Assembly: GCA_948144175.1 (NCBI GenBank) | Contig: CANXME010000868.1 | Span: forward strand, 1 to 64,000 | Direction: 5' to 3' | Length of the DNA: 64,000 nt | From: Closterium sp. NIES-65 | Taxonomy: Eukaryota > Streptophyta > Zygnematophyceae > Desmidiales > Closteriaceae | Shown: piece by piece, positions 31,918-43,658 of the stretch | Layout: each line of letters opens with the position of its first letter | Numbering within the stretch: position 1 is the stretch's first letter | Notes under the pieces: generated by a model | The model's input: the letters and a program-made list of their open reading frames with translations, nothing else | Databases searched by the model: none | What the model was told of the DNA's origin: nothing | Translations under genes and position numbers: made by a program

Positions 31918-33241
31918 CCTTCATTGATAGGTTTATAGGGGTACAGGCTTGGCAAGAACAGGTGCAGAACATCCCTAGTACTAAGAGCAGCCGGTAATGC
32001 TTGGCAGGGCTGAGGTAGGCACCACGGCTTAGCGTTGGGATTCCCCATGGCGGTGTAGGCACGCCCGGGGGTGTTGCTTTTGCTGCAGGGCTCTTACTCA
32101 TGTGAACTTTCCCCACCCCATCACCACCGCACACTTCCCCCGCCCGCACCACACCTCTCTCTTCCTGCCCCGATCTACATCTGCAACGGATTCTCTCGCG
32201 TTTTGTTTGTGTACCGGTGTGCGTGCGAGTGTGTGTGTGTGCATGTGCGGGTGTGTGGGTGAGTGTGTGTGAGCGTTGGTGTTTTTGGAGCTGTGTGTGG
32301 GCGTGTGTATGTGTACCCGGAGGTACTCCGGGGCCTTTGTCCACTATCCTGTCTCAGATCCGCACTGAGTTTTGGTCCAGCACTTCTCCAATCCGCGGAT
32401 TTCACCTCAACAATTCCCCTCCACACGCTTCGCCGAACCTCTGCGCCCGCGTGTGCTGCCTAGTGTGTCGCAGTGTGAGTATTAGCGATGAGTGGAAGAC
32501 GGATTAGAGGGGAAGAGAGGGGACTTGGGAGTGTCCATTGGAACAGGAATGGGAGATGCTTATTTCTCTTGATTTGCGCATCCAATCCATAGCCTCTTCG
32601 CGACTTTCCCCCCTTCTTTGTCGTGGGACGCTACCCCAATGCTGTGATTCATGCATCCTGCTTCCATGCCTTTCTACGTCAACTACGAAATGGTCGAGCA
32701 TTCCCATCGGCCAAAACCACCCGCCCTTCCTCCCACCCCCCACCCACACCTCTCTTACTGCCCTCAACTTAATCTGTTAAAAAAATTCGAGCATTGTGTT
32801 TGTGTGTATGTGTCTGTGTGGGAGTGTGTGTGTGTGTGCATGTGTGTGTGTGCATGTGTGTGTGTGCGGAAACTGTTTGCGTGTGTGTGTTTGTGGGATC
32901 CTGTGTGTGTCTCTGTGTGCGTGTGTGTGTTTGTGGGATCCTGTGTGTGTCTCTGTGTGCGTGTGTGGGTGGGACTGAGCACATGTACCGCACATACCTC
33001 AGCGGATTCTGCCTTTTTGCCTTTAATATCACAAACAGAGCCGCCGTGTAACGTACTGTCTATATGGACAAGCGGGCCGACTTCGAAAGGCCAGCTGAGA
33101 GTGAACGGTTATACTACGACCTCACAATTGCTGAAGAGTCAGACACAGGTACTTAATTCGCGCTGGTAAACGATCGTACAGTTGGCTTGCAATCATGTAG
33201 CAGACATTCTATGGCCTTAATGTAGCGCATTGCGTATCACT
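31918..33241. other. Intergenic with TG-rich tracts
   Basis: Imperfect (TG)n tracts occur at about 32216-32320 and 32797-32975. Within the second, a ~45-bp unit (TTTGTGGGATCCTGTGTGTG type) is duplicated at 32890-32960. No gene is supported. Confidence 0.6.
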
Positions 33242-33580
33242 CCCTGCCATGGACAGGAAGAGCAGAGAGGAGGAGGGAGGGAGAGGCAGAGGCGTGTGTG
33301 TGCCTCGACTCTGCTCCTAGTGGGGTTGAATTCAACCCCGTTACACTCACCCAGCCCTCTCTCTGCTCTCACGCCGCCCTTGTGTCCCTGCCATGGACAG
33401 GAAGTGCAGAGAGGAGGAGGGAGGGAGAGGCAGAGGCGTGTGTGTGCCTCGATTCTGCTCCTAGTGGGGTTGAATTCAACCCCATTACACTCACCCAGCC
33501 CTCTCTCTGCTCTCACGCCGCCCTTGTCTCCCTGCCATGGACAGGAAGTGCAGAGAGTAGGAGGGAGGGGCAGGCAGAGG
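33242..33580. repeat. 144-bp tandem repeat, ~2.4 copies
   Basis: Units starting CCCTGCCATGGACAGGAAG lie at about 33242, 33386 and 33530. They lie just upstream of the first clear exon of the transposase gene and may be intron or 5' region. Confidence 0.85.
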
Positions 33581-33673
33581 TGTCCGTGCATTATATCCCT
33601 TCATCTGAAACCCCTCATTATGTCCCAACACTCATTCTTTTCTATTATATATTTCACTTTCCAAACATCGCAG

Positions 33674-36600
33674 ATGTGGCTGGTGATCGCCCGTTCAAGT
33701 GCCCAGGTTGCCCAAAACGGCTTAGCACCCACGGAGCACTTGTCAGCCACGAGCGGAAGCACCGCAACACGTCTGCTGACGATGCGCTGTTTTTGCCCAC
33801 CACTTGGACTTTTGGCGCTGGTCGGGGGATTCTGGTGGAGGAGCACGTACCTTATGTTCGAGTGGAATCTCCATTACTGCCACCGATGGAAGGGGTGGGT
33901 GTGGTAGAGGATAGCGATGATGAGGGTGGGGGCCAACAGGAGGAGGAGTTCGTGTTTGTCGATGCTGACGCCTATTTCACTCATGAAGAGACAGAACTTG
34001 AGACTGTGTTTGACACGCGGTTTGAAAGATTCAGGTTTCTCTCCCTCTGTAATAGGGGTAGCGGGATGAGTGGACCTGATGTGGCACGGTTTTTCCGGCT
34101 CGTGAAACATCCAGATTTTGACCGTGCGCAGCTGGACAAATGGAGTGGACAGCACGCTGTAGATAAGTACGCTGAAGAGGAGTTTGGCATTGAGCAGACA
34201 CAGTTTAGGACTGCTGCCATACGTGTGCCTGGATGGCACCGGACCTTCACAGTCAAATACTTGGATCCTATCGAGGTATGGAAAGCTATAGCTTAGTTTG
34301 TTGTCTGAGATAATGTAATAAAGTGGCTATTTACTTCAACTTGTTAAGTTTTTTATGTACAGGCCTTACGGCGGATGTGGGCAGATCCAAGAAATAAGAA
34401 GGGTTTCATTCACAAATCCCTAAAGAAATATGTGAACGAAATACGGGTCTATGCCGGAGTAGAAACGGCAGATTTTTGGATTGAGTCACAGGTGATTTGC
34501 GCATATACTTAGCTCACATTATGCTCTAGAATGCATCCAACATCTATGACCTCTTCTTTTGTTAACCTCAATGTCTTTAGTGGTTTTACCGTTTATTTCT
34601 CTGCACCAATTGTGTATTGTAACTTCCTATTCCGTTTTATTGGACAGGGTTGACTTGGGCCAAACGAATGCGTGTGCCCGATAATTCTCTCAAGCGATGA
34701 GACTCACCTCTCTGGAAATGGGCGTTGCCGCGCCTGGCCGTTGTACCTTTCGTTCGGCAACCTTCCCCTCAGCGTTCGGTGGAGCGAGCACGGACATGCA
34801 CTCATAGCAGTGCTTCCACTTCCAGACGCAGACATGTCATCGACACAGAAAACCATATTGTTCCAGAGATGCTGCGAGACAGTGCTGAAGGCGCTCGACC
34901 AGGCATGCAAGACGTAAGAAGTACTGTGCTTCTCGCTTTAGCTCGTCAGTGAAGCATGGCTAATGCTGTATGGCGATATGAACTGTTTGCGTGCAGGTCA
35001 ATTCCATTGACGGACCCATATGGGGAGGTTTATACTGTATGGCCCAAGCTGTTCTCGTACGTCGCTGATTTTCCTGAGACTTGCAGAGTGTCGTGCACCA
35101 AGCAGACGGGAGCCAAGAAACCCTGCTCAATTTGTGAGGTGCAGGACATAGACTTGGACAACGTGGACCCGACATGTGCTGCCAAGTATCGCACGGTCGA
35201 GCAACAACGCAAGTATGCCAACGACAAGGCGCTCGCCAAGGAGTACTCGACTCACATGACGAAGGTGAGGTGGCCACAAACACATGTGCATGATTTGGAA
35301 CATTGGTGTGTGGTCGGTTTTCACGCCACAGGAACGCCCCATGTGCTTTTTTACATGTGTGCAGTGTTTTCTCTGGACGTTCGGTAAAAGGGAGGATCGA
35401 GCTGAACCATGGGGAAACCCCTATCGAATCTTTATGCCCGACATTTTGCACGTCATATTGATTGGCATATGGGTCTACATACTGGAGGCTATCGTCATCG
35501 CGAATAAATGTGGAAAGAAGGCAAACGAGTAAGTGTATTTGTCATGGCGGGCTATACTGAATGTGTGTGTGCTACTTGTGCAGAGGGCGTGTGCATGTTG
35601 GTTGTACAGAGTGTTTGTGTATCGGTTTGATGGAGGGCGTGTGTGGTGTTTGTGCCATGTGTGTAAATGTGTTGGCTGTACGTCGGAGTATGTACTGGTA
35701 CACACCCTAAACTGTACTGGTTCCTATCGGGAAATGCGTAACGTGCTCTGAAACAAACGCTTCTGTTGTGATTGAAACGTAGGTGAGGTTTCGGTTGTTT
35801 ACGACGTACACCCAGCAACTGTGGCATTAACGGGGTGTGTGGTAATCTTTTGTCTTTGTACACACACCAGGCTGCACTCCGAGATGTATCGTGCCATATT
35901 GCTCGCCGGGACGAAAATACCGCCACCCGGTGGATATTTCAGTTTGGGGGCCAACTTCTCTGCTGCAGAACATGCTGCAATGATGAGGGTAAGCTAGGAG
36001 GGAAAGAGTGTGGGTCTGGGTCCTGAATGGCCAGAGTGTTTGAGTGTGTTGGACGTAGACAATGTGAGTCGAAGTTGGTTGTCTAAGGTGAATACTTGTG
36101 CTGGTGGTACGGGGAGTGTGTGTACTAGTGGTTCTGAGTGTGCGACACTGGCTGGTTGTGTAGAGTGTGTGTACTGTTAGTATTGAGTGTGTGTCTCTGC
36201 TGGTTGTATAGAGTGTTTGCACAGGGGGTATTGAGTCTGTGTCTCTGCTTGTTGTGTAGAGTGTGTGTAATGGGGGTATTGGGTGTGTGTCTCTGCTGGA
36301 TGTGTAGAGCGTGTGTACTGTTAGTATTGTGTGTGTGGCTCTGCTGGTAGTATTGAGTGTGTGTGTAAGTGGTATTGAGTGTGTGTCAACCCTGGTTGCA
36401 GTGAGGGTGTGTACTGGGGTTATTGACTGTGTGTCTCTGCTGGTTGTGTAGAGTGTGTGTAATGGTGGTATTGACCTGTGTGTCTCTGCTGGTTGTGTAG
36501 AGTGTGTGTAATGGTGGTATTGACCTGTGTGTCTCTGCTGGTTGTGTAGAGTGTGTGTAATGGTGGTATTGACCTGTGTGTCTCTGCTGGTTGTGTAGAG

Positions 36601-38668
36601 TGTGTGTACTGGTGGTATAGACTGTGTATCTCTGCTGACTGTATAGAGTGTGTGTCTCTGCTTGTTGTTTAGAGTGTGTGTACTGTTAGTATTGTGTGTG
36701 TGTCTAGGCGTGTGTGTGAAGTGTGTGTACTGGTGGTATTGACTGTGTGTATCTGCAGGTTGTGTAGAGTGTGTGTACTGATGGTATTGACTGTGTGTCT
36801 CTGCTGGTTGGTATAGAGTGGGTACACTATTAGTATTGAGTGTGTGTCTGCTGGCAGTATAGAGTGTGTCCATGGGTGGTATTGAGTTTGTGTCTCTGCT
36901 GGTTGTATAGAGTGTGTGTAATGGGGTAGAGGTGTAAGTGTCTCTGCTGGTTGTGTAGAGTGTGTGTCATGGGGGTTTTGAGTGTGTGTCTCTGCTGGTT
37001 GTGTAGAGTGTGTGTGTTGTTAGTATTGACTGTGTGTCTCCGCTGGTTGTATAGAGTGTGTGTACTGGGGGTATTGAGTGTGTGTTTTTGCTTGTTGTGT
37101 CTAGTGCGTGTTCTAGTAGTGAATGTGTGTCCCTGCTGGTTGTATAAACTGTGTGTATGTGCTCGTTGACTTGAGTTCGCATGCGCCGAAGGTACTGAGG
37201 TTGCATGCGAGCGTGTTGTAATGAGTGTGTGCGTGCTGGTTATACAAACTGAGTGAGACTGTGTGGGTATCCTGGTTATATAGAATGTGTGTGGGCGCTC
37301 GTGGTATTGAGTATGTTTTTAGGCACTCTACTTTCATGCGGGTATGTGCTCGTTGTACAGCATGTGGTTGTGCAATACTTGTTCAAATCCGGAGACTGTG
37401 CTGGTTGCACAGTATGTGTCTGTTGGTGCTGGCTGTACAAAGTATATATGTGTATGCTGGGTTGTGTGTGTATCTGGAGGTTTTACTCTCTTTGTTTGTG
37501 AAGTGGTTGTGTAGTGTCTGTTCATGCTGGACAGAGCGAGTGTGTGTATGTGCTGGTTTTACCGAGTGTTTGTGTATGCTGGTTGTATTGATTGTGCGTG
37601 TATGCTGGTTATTTAGAGCGTGCGTGCATGATGCATGAAGAGAGTGTGTGTGTGCTCGCTTGTGGTAGAGAGAGTTTCCACCTCGTTAACATCGCACGCA
37701 ATCCTGAACCCTCCCACACCTCTTTGTTTCTTTGTTCGACGTGCACATTTCAAACCACCCTTCCGTCGTGATGCAGGTTTCTGTGGTAATACTCGAGGGC
37801 CTCATAACGAACGCACACATGTGTGTGCTGCGTTTCTTCGTGAAATGGTTTGACACGTATTTTCGCGCATCAACATTCACAGAAGCGAAGTTGGCGGCTT
37901 ACGTCAAGGAGACTGCCGAGTACGTATCAAGCATGCTTGTTTATGGTTGAGGTCATGTACGGAATGTGTGTGCTAAACCATATCCATGATGTGGTCTCTT
38001 TTGTACCTAAACCCACTGCCATCCCTCCAGATTGGTTGCGCTCTTACACACACATCTACCGCGCACAGGAGACGTATGGCAGTTGCCGAAAAACCATTTG
38101 CTAACGCATTTTCCAGATTCCATTCGACGTGGAGGGGCTCCTAATGAGTACTGCACGGGCTTGTATGAGCATGCACACACCACCACATGCAAGCAACCAT
38201 TCCGTGCATCAAACTTCCGCCAGTACGATGAAGCAATTTTGCGGAGTGTCCAACAGAGGAACATGCTCAGCCAACGAGAATCAGCTATTGGTGGATCGTC
38301 AACCTACGAGACGGCAGTAGTGAAGGTGAGGGTCGAACACTGTTGTCGGTATTTTTTTAGAATGGTTCTTACGCTTACACTTGCACGCGTTGTCTTAGCC
38401 TTTGACTATACAATTTGAAATGTGAACATGTTTTGACTGGTTATAACTCCACCACGTGGACCGTGTTCATTCCAGCGTGCTAACAAAGACGTATGTTACA
38501 GTGGACCTGCCTGTGGGGGACCCATCAAGAAGAGGGGCAGCAACTTGGCAGAGATATGTGGAGTGCCATGGAGATAGTATGCAGCACATTCACGCATGCA
38601 TCAAAGAGCTAGGGCTATCAGCCAGCGCCATACATGTAAGTGATGTATGTGCTTGTTGTACTCCGTAC

Positions 38669-38702
<34 letters not shown>

Positions 38703-40639
38703 CTGTGTGTGTGTTTGTGATTTGTACAGAGTGTATATGTTTGCGGGTTGTACAGAGTGTGTTTCTGTTTGCCTTGGTTGTACATAGTGTACATGTGTGT
38801 AGTTTTGCTGGTTATACAGAGTGTACATGTGTGTGCGTGTGCTGGTTTAACATAGTGTTTGTGAGTATTCTGGTTGTACAGAGTGTGTGGGTGTGTGCTA
38901 GTTGTTCAACATATGTGTGCAAGCCACTGGTAAAGAGTAAGTTTGTGCAGGTTGTACACAATGTATGTGTGTGTGCGGGGGGGGGGGGGGGGGGGGGGAG
39001 TGTGTATGCGTGGGTTGTACAGAGTTTGTATGCTAGTTGTACACACAATGTGTGTGTGTTTGTGTGTGTGTGTGTGTGCTGGTTTTACAATGTGTGTGAG
39101 CCTTAGTTTCACAGAGTGTGTGCGTGTGAGCCGATTGTATAGGGTGTGTGCATTTGTGATGGCTGTAAGGATTGTGTGTGTGTATGTGTCGGTTGTTTAG
39201 AGTGTGTGTGTATGCTACTTGTACGTACTGTGTGTGTGTGCTGGTTTTAGAGTGAGATCGGTGTGCATGTGCGTGTGTGTGTGGGCTGTATAGAGTGTGT
39301 GTGTGTGTGCTGGTTGAATAATGTGAGTGTGGCAAGTTGCATGGTGTGTGTCTGTGGGTGCTGATTAAATAAAGTTTGTGGGTGTGTGCATGTGTGTGAG
39401 TGTGTGTATGTGTGTGGATATGTGTGTGTATATGTGTCTGTGTTTGTGTGTGTGTGTGTGTGTGTGTGGAAAAAAGTGTGTATGTGTGTGTGTGCGGGTT
39501 GTAAAGAGTGTGTTTGTGTGTGCGCTGGTTGTACAGAGTGTATATGTGTGTGTATGTCGGCTGGTTATACAGAGTGTACGTGTATGTGTGTGCTGGTTCA
39601 GTAAAGTGAGTGTGTGTGTGCTGGTTGTACGAAGTGTGTGCATGCGCTGGGTGAATAGTGTGTAACTGTAGGTGTGCTGGTTGGCCAGAGTGGGTGGGTG
39701 TGGGACTAGTGGATGTACAAAGTGTGTGCATGTGCTGGTTAAACAGAGTGTATGTGAGTATGCTGTTTGTACAGAGTGTCTGGGTGTGTGCTAGATGTAT
39801 ACAAAGATTGTGTGTTTGTATGTGTCGGTTGTTCAGAGTGTGTGTGTATGCTGCTTGTACGTACTGTGCGTGTGTACTGGTTTTAGAGTGAGATGGGCGT
39901 GCATGTGGGTGTGTGTGGGTTGTATAGTGTGTGTGTGTGCTGGATGAATAATGTGTGTGTGGAAAGTTGCACAATGTGTGTCTGTTGGTGCTGATTGTAT
40001 AAAGTTTGTGTATGTGTGCATGTGTATGTGTGTACGTGTGTAGATGTGTGTGTGTGTATGTGTGTATGTGGGTGTATGTGTGTATGTGTATGTGTGTGTG
40101 TGTGTGTGTGCTGCTTGTACAGAGTGCGTGTCTGCCATGGTTGTACAAAATGCGTGTATGCTCAACCATGATTGATGCCATGCACATGTGTCATTCCATT
40201 CCTTAAAAGGGGTTGTGCATCTCTTCCTTCCAGGTCCATTCGGCTCTTGCCATTCCAGCAAGCAGAGAGAGAGAGGCGCACTACGTTCGCAGCGACACCG
40301 AGCTTCCATGGGTCACCCGCATTTTCACGTGTTGCCATACTTCAGACCGTTACAGACCCATTCGGGAAGCAGGAGAACATCACAACATATGCAGACCTGC
40401 TCGTGCTTTTCCACATAAGCACGCGACGAGAGGATGGTGAGCCCACAGCGCTGGCGTACGTGCGTTTGTATGAGACGGGTGAGGTGGACGAGAAGACTTC
40501 TTGCGTGAAGCTCAAACTGAGGGATGTGCATCTCCGACACTATGTAATTGACGCGCGGGTCCATTTTGCGCTCCGTCCATATTGTGCGATCATACCGGAT
40601 CGGTCAACCTTCATTCTCAATTGCTATGTTGCATCGTGA
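33674..40639 (+). CDS. Plavaka-like (CACTA-related) transposase, ~10 exons
   Basis: Exons: about 33674-34275, 34363-34491, ~34651-34913, 34997-35264, 35365-35528, 35871-35988, 37777-37919, 38031-38325, ~38475-38636 and ~40234-40639. The first has a C2H2 finger (CPGC-x12-H-x3-H) and an acidic region. Later signatures: ILSSDETHLSG and WPLYLSFGNLPL; FSYVADFPETCRVSCT then CSIC; NPYRIFMPDILHVILIGIW; LPKNHLLTHFPDSIRRGG; PFRASNFRQYDEAI. From memory these match, in order, the conserved blocks of Plavaka transposases, best known from fungi. Role: DDE-type DNA transposition. The entry into exon 3 meets a stop in the expected phase and the last two exons have frame problems, so this copy is probably inactive. 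No terminal inverted repeats were identified. The true start may lie upstream. Confidence 0.7.
35989..37776 (+). repeat. TG-rich ~49-bp minisatellite in a transposase intron
   Basis: Degenerate units carrying GGTTGTGTAGAGTGTGTGTA and TGGTGGTATTGACTGTG fill most of this intron (clearest at 36440-36610, 49-bp steps). Donor GTAAGC at 35989 and acceptor ATGCAG at 37776 flank it. Cys/Val-rich open frames are artefacts. Confidence 0.85.
38637..40233 (+). repeat. TG-rich minisatellite in the last transposase intron
   Basis: The motif CTGGTTGTACAGAGTGTGTG recurs at irregular 30-60-bp steps with (TG)n spacers, after donor GTAAGTGATG and before acceptor TTCCAG at about 40233. The core motif is shared with the 36-37.7 kb intron and with the short intron at 35529-35870. 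Confidence 0.85.
38977..38998 (+). repeat. G homopolymer of about 22 bases
   Basis: An uninterrupted G run within the TG-rich intron. Its length is probably not exact. Confidence 0.8.
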
Positions 40640-41130
40640 CAATGATGCTATGCTATAATTGCTCTCGGGTGTAGAATGTGAAGGATGAAACTGACTAACG
40701 ACCCTACAAAAGACGTTGATTATGTAGATTCTAATTAATATGGAGTGGTAGTACAACAAATACAAAGCTTTGCACACTCAAGTTCATATATTTTTTTACC
40801 AGTGAAGAGCCCGATATATTACGACTGGAATAGATAAATACTTAACACAATAACTCATGTGGCACTTTATAAAAACTTATAACAATTCCACAATGAGGGT
40901 CTACACACTATGTTCTAATATTACAGTTTCTTCCACACCAACACAACAGATTGGGTCGAGACCTACAGCCAATGGGTCACCAGCGCCCGGTTCCTGGCCT
41001 CCCTCACAGCTCCCGAAGCTGAAATGTGCCGCGGAACCTGAAAACCAAGCCGCTCGGCCAATGGGGGGAGTTGCGAAGCTGGCAGCTAAGCTGCCCAAAG
41101 CACATCCGAGAATTCCGAAGCTGCCTAGGC
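40640..41130. other. Region downstream of the transposase gene
   Basis: AT-rich to about 40900, then more balanced. No terminal inverted repeat of the Plavaka-like element was recognised, and no gene is supported. Confidence 0.5.
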
Positions 41131-41138
41131 TGATTTCG

Positions 41139-41159
41139 TTTCGACGCGACGCGTCGAAA
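41139..41159. repeat. Perfect palindrome, 10-bp arms, 1-nt spacer
   Basis: The arm TTTCGACGCG is followed by A and its exact reverse complement. Role unknown. Confidence 0.9.
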
Positions 41160-41302
41160 GTAAGTTTTCCCACTCGGTTAATTTGTTACTCCACATCATA
41201 CTTCTCAACACCATACTTTTTGAGCCCCCCCATTTTGGGGATGATAGTAGTGCTAAAATTCGCAAATTTAAATAGTTGCTCCTCGTATGCTGAAAGAAAT
41301 AC

Positions 41303-41331
41303 TTGTTAGTGCAGCAGTGCTGCACTAACAA
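41303..41331. repeat. Perfect palindrome, 14-bp arms, 1-nt spacer
   Basis: The arm TTGTTAGTGCAGCA, a single G, then its exact reverse complement. Hairpin or protein-binding site possible. Confidence 0.9.
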
Positions 41332-41918
41332 TCATTGCTGCAGTGCTCGTTAGGGTTTCGTTTCGTTCTGTTATTGCAAGAGAGAAGAATGAGGTCAGTG
41401 TTCGTCAATCAGGGTCAGCCGCTGTCCTGATTCGTCTGACTCGCAGACTTAGGGGGATTATTGGTAGCTCGACACGCTCTGTTGGCATGCCACGCCACCA
41501 TCCAAACTCATTACACATTGGAATTCGCGAAAGCAGGGTAACGACGATACGTTCGCATTTGTAAAGATCCGCACTTCACGGTCGCAACTCGCTAATTTCA
41601 CGTCGTCAGCGATGTTGGCTTGTCGCAGCCACGAATAATACTGCGAAGCAGATCTTGGCAAGAAAATGGGACTTCATCTCCCACCCACCCTCTCCTCCTG
41701 CCAGCCACTCACTTCATTTCCTGACTTCATTTCCTAGCTAGTTTCCTCCATGGATTCGCGATAACTTGAGTTTGTCTGCACTCCCGTTTCTTAGTACAGA
41801 TTTCAAGTTCTCTCACGCGTTTCTATTGATGCTTAGACTCACGGCTACTACTACTAGTTGCGAGCTTCACAAGCGATAAAAAAGAACCGGCCGTTTCCAG
41901 GAATCTCGCCGCACCGCG

Positions 41919-42027
41919 ATGGCAACAGACGGCAAGGGACGCATCATTAGGCTTGGCTTACTCATCTTTCTGGAGTGTCTCGCCGTGGTTTCTCCAGTCT
42001 GCTGTGTCCCGTTCAATGCCTCCCAAG
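41919..42027 (+). CDS. First exon of a putative secreted protein
   Basis: ATG at 41919 opens a 36-codon exon with a basic start (MATDGKGRIIR), a hydrophobic core (LGLLIFLECLAVV) and a small-residue/Cys stretch (SPVCCVPFNASQ), typical of a signal peptide. It ends at a GTTTGT donor (42028). No second exon was found in the next 1.6 kb, which is repeat-rich, so the gene is either broken or has a long intron. Family unknown. Confidence 0.35.
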
Positions 42028-42104
42028 GTTTGTCCATCATCTAAATAAGCGACACACCGAACACTAACCCTAAAACGACCCCAAAGCAGGGCTCTCGTTA
42101 TCAG

Positions 42105-42290
42105 ACCAAATTGGTCTGATTTTCTGATTTTCAGACCTTGATTTTTGTTTTCATCTGATTTTCAAGACGAGGATTTTTACTTCGTCTGATCTGTAAGATT
42201 ACGAATTTCAGTTCATCTGATTTTTCAGAGGAAGCCTTATACTTCGTCTGAAATTTCAGATAGGGGGTTGCATTTTGTCTGATATCGACC
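42105..42290. repeat. TCTGA/TCAGA inverted-motif cluster
   Basis: Six or more repeats of TCTGATTT and TTTCAGA-like motifs in both orientations in about 185 bp, separated by ~25-40 bp. Many local stem-loops are possible. Confidence 0.6.
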
Positions 42291-42429
42291 CCAATCCACT
42301 CTCTCCCCCCCCCCCCCTTCTCCCCCCCCGATCCCTCGCTTCTCTAACAGCGCAGCCCCCCATTTGATGCCCTCGCTCCTCGTCCCTATATTACTGGCCT
42401 AGTCCAGCCCATCTCCCCCTTTCCCCCAG

Positions 42430-42590
42430 CCTTAGGTCCCCTCCCCAGGTTCCCGCTCCTAGCCTAGCCCGCTTTCCTATGCCTCTCGAAAAGTCTCCCC
42501 CTTTCCCCAAGCCTTAGGTCCCCTCCCCAGGTCCCCGCTCCTAGCCTAGCCCGCTTTCCTATGCCTCTCGAAAAGTCTCCCAACAGCCCA
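42430..42590. repeat. ~82-bp direct duplication
   Basis: Two near-identical copies starting CTTAGGTCCCCTCCCCAGGT lie at 42431 and 42513. They are C-rich, with no coding role seen. Confidence 0.85.
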
Positions 42591-42599
42591 ACACCCCCA

Positions 42600-43467
42600 G
42601 CCGAACTCCCCCGAAGTCCTCATCGCACGAAGAACTGTGGCTTCCAGCAATTAGCTGGAAGCCTTCCTCGTGACTCCCGATTTCGGGAGTCCTGTCAGTC
42701 TGATTTCAATACTGGGGGGTAATTGCGGGGCAACAGAACCACCCTGCAGTCAACATGCGCATTGCCGAAACCAACCTACGAGGCGACTGCAGGGTGTAAG
42801 TTGCGCATCGCATGTCAGTTGGAGCGACTAGTTCGAGTTTGTTACCATCGGAGCCGAAAACGAGACCATCGCACATGCGAGGTATGAGCAGTTGCGTTGT
42901 TACCACGCGTAACATTTCGGGTTACCCTGTATTTATTGAAAAGCTATAAATCAAACAGTAATCTAATTACATGGAAATACAGGCTATTAATTAAGATAAT
43001 TACACTACCGGATAAAACCAGAAATAAGACACGGTAGATATATTCATGTTAAACATTACAGCACTCAGTTCAGCCACGGTATGGAGCGTTTCGTTGGCAA
43101 TTTAATATATTAAAGCTGACAATACATGGCAACATCATATATGCCTACTGCCACATCGCTACACAAACCAGGGAACGCTAGCCTAGCACGCTGCAGCTAG
43201 TTCTATTCTGAAGGACTCCACCACATGTGCTGTAACGCATCTGCTTCCTTGCTGAAACTCCCGCACAATAGATTATTAGCTCTAAACACCAAAGAAAGAG
43301 TCAGGCAGAAAACGCGACACCAACCACAGCTACTTACCGTTGACAAAAGGACGGTAAAGCACTTGTAGTAATTATGCCATGCTCCTTAAACCTGCAAAAA
43401 AAAAATCGGAATACCATTGCTCATAAGCGTAGGGGCAAGAACTCCCAACACTGACGAAACTCACCTG
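42600..43467. other. Stretch without a supported gene
   Basis: Mixed composition, AT-rich at 42920-43100. Its right end (about 43390) holds a pyrimidine-rich acceptor-like site for the minus-strand exon at 43468-43617; a short terminal exon may lie at 43394-43385. Confidence 0.45.
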
Positions 43468-43617
43468 AAATGCTGAACCACGCATATTCGCTTCAGAGGT
43501 CTTCACCGTCTTCGCCCAAGCTTCATTGATTTTGCCCAGGCAAAACCACACTTCGCGACTCGACAGCACCTCGCAGATAGCACCACTCAGCTTCATGATA
43601 AAATACTTCACGATCTG
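43468..43617 (-). CDS. Isolated internal exon of an unrecognised gene
   Basis: A minus-strand open segment is bounded by an acceptor (CTTGCAG at about 43618) and a strong donor (CAG/GTGAGT at about 43467). It reads IVKYFIMKLSGAICEVLS then LGKINEAWAKTVKTSEA. Clean splice sites and normal composition argue for a real exon. A candidate partner exon lies at 45214-45115. If they belong together, the LTR element at 43659-44964 sits in their intron. Confidence 0.4.
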
Positions 43618-43658
43618 CAAGTGCGAGTAGCTAACAGTATAAGACGTGGCAAGGACAT

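Noticed and set aside
30497-31938. Ser/Leu-only and Arg/Glu-only open frames
   Set aside because: Products of (TC)n dinucleotide repeats read in any frame; no domain.
32217-40206. Cys/Val-rich and His/Thr-rich open frames
   Set aside because: Translations of (TG)n and (CA)n tracts in introns and intergenic DNA.
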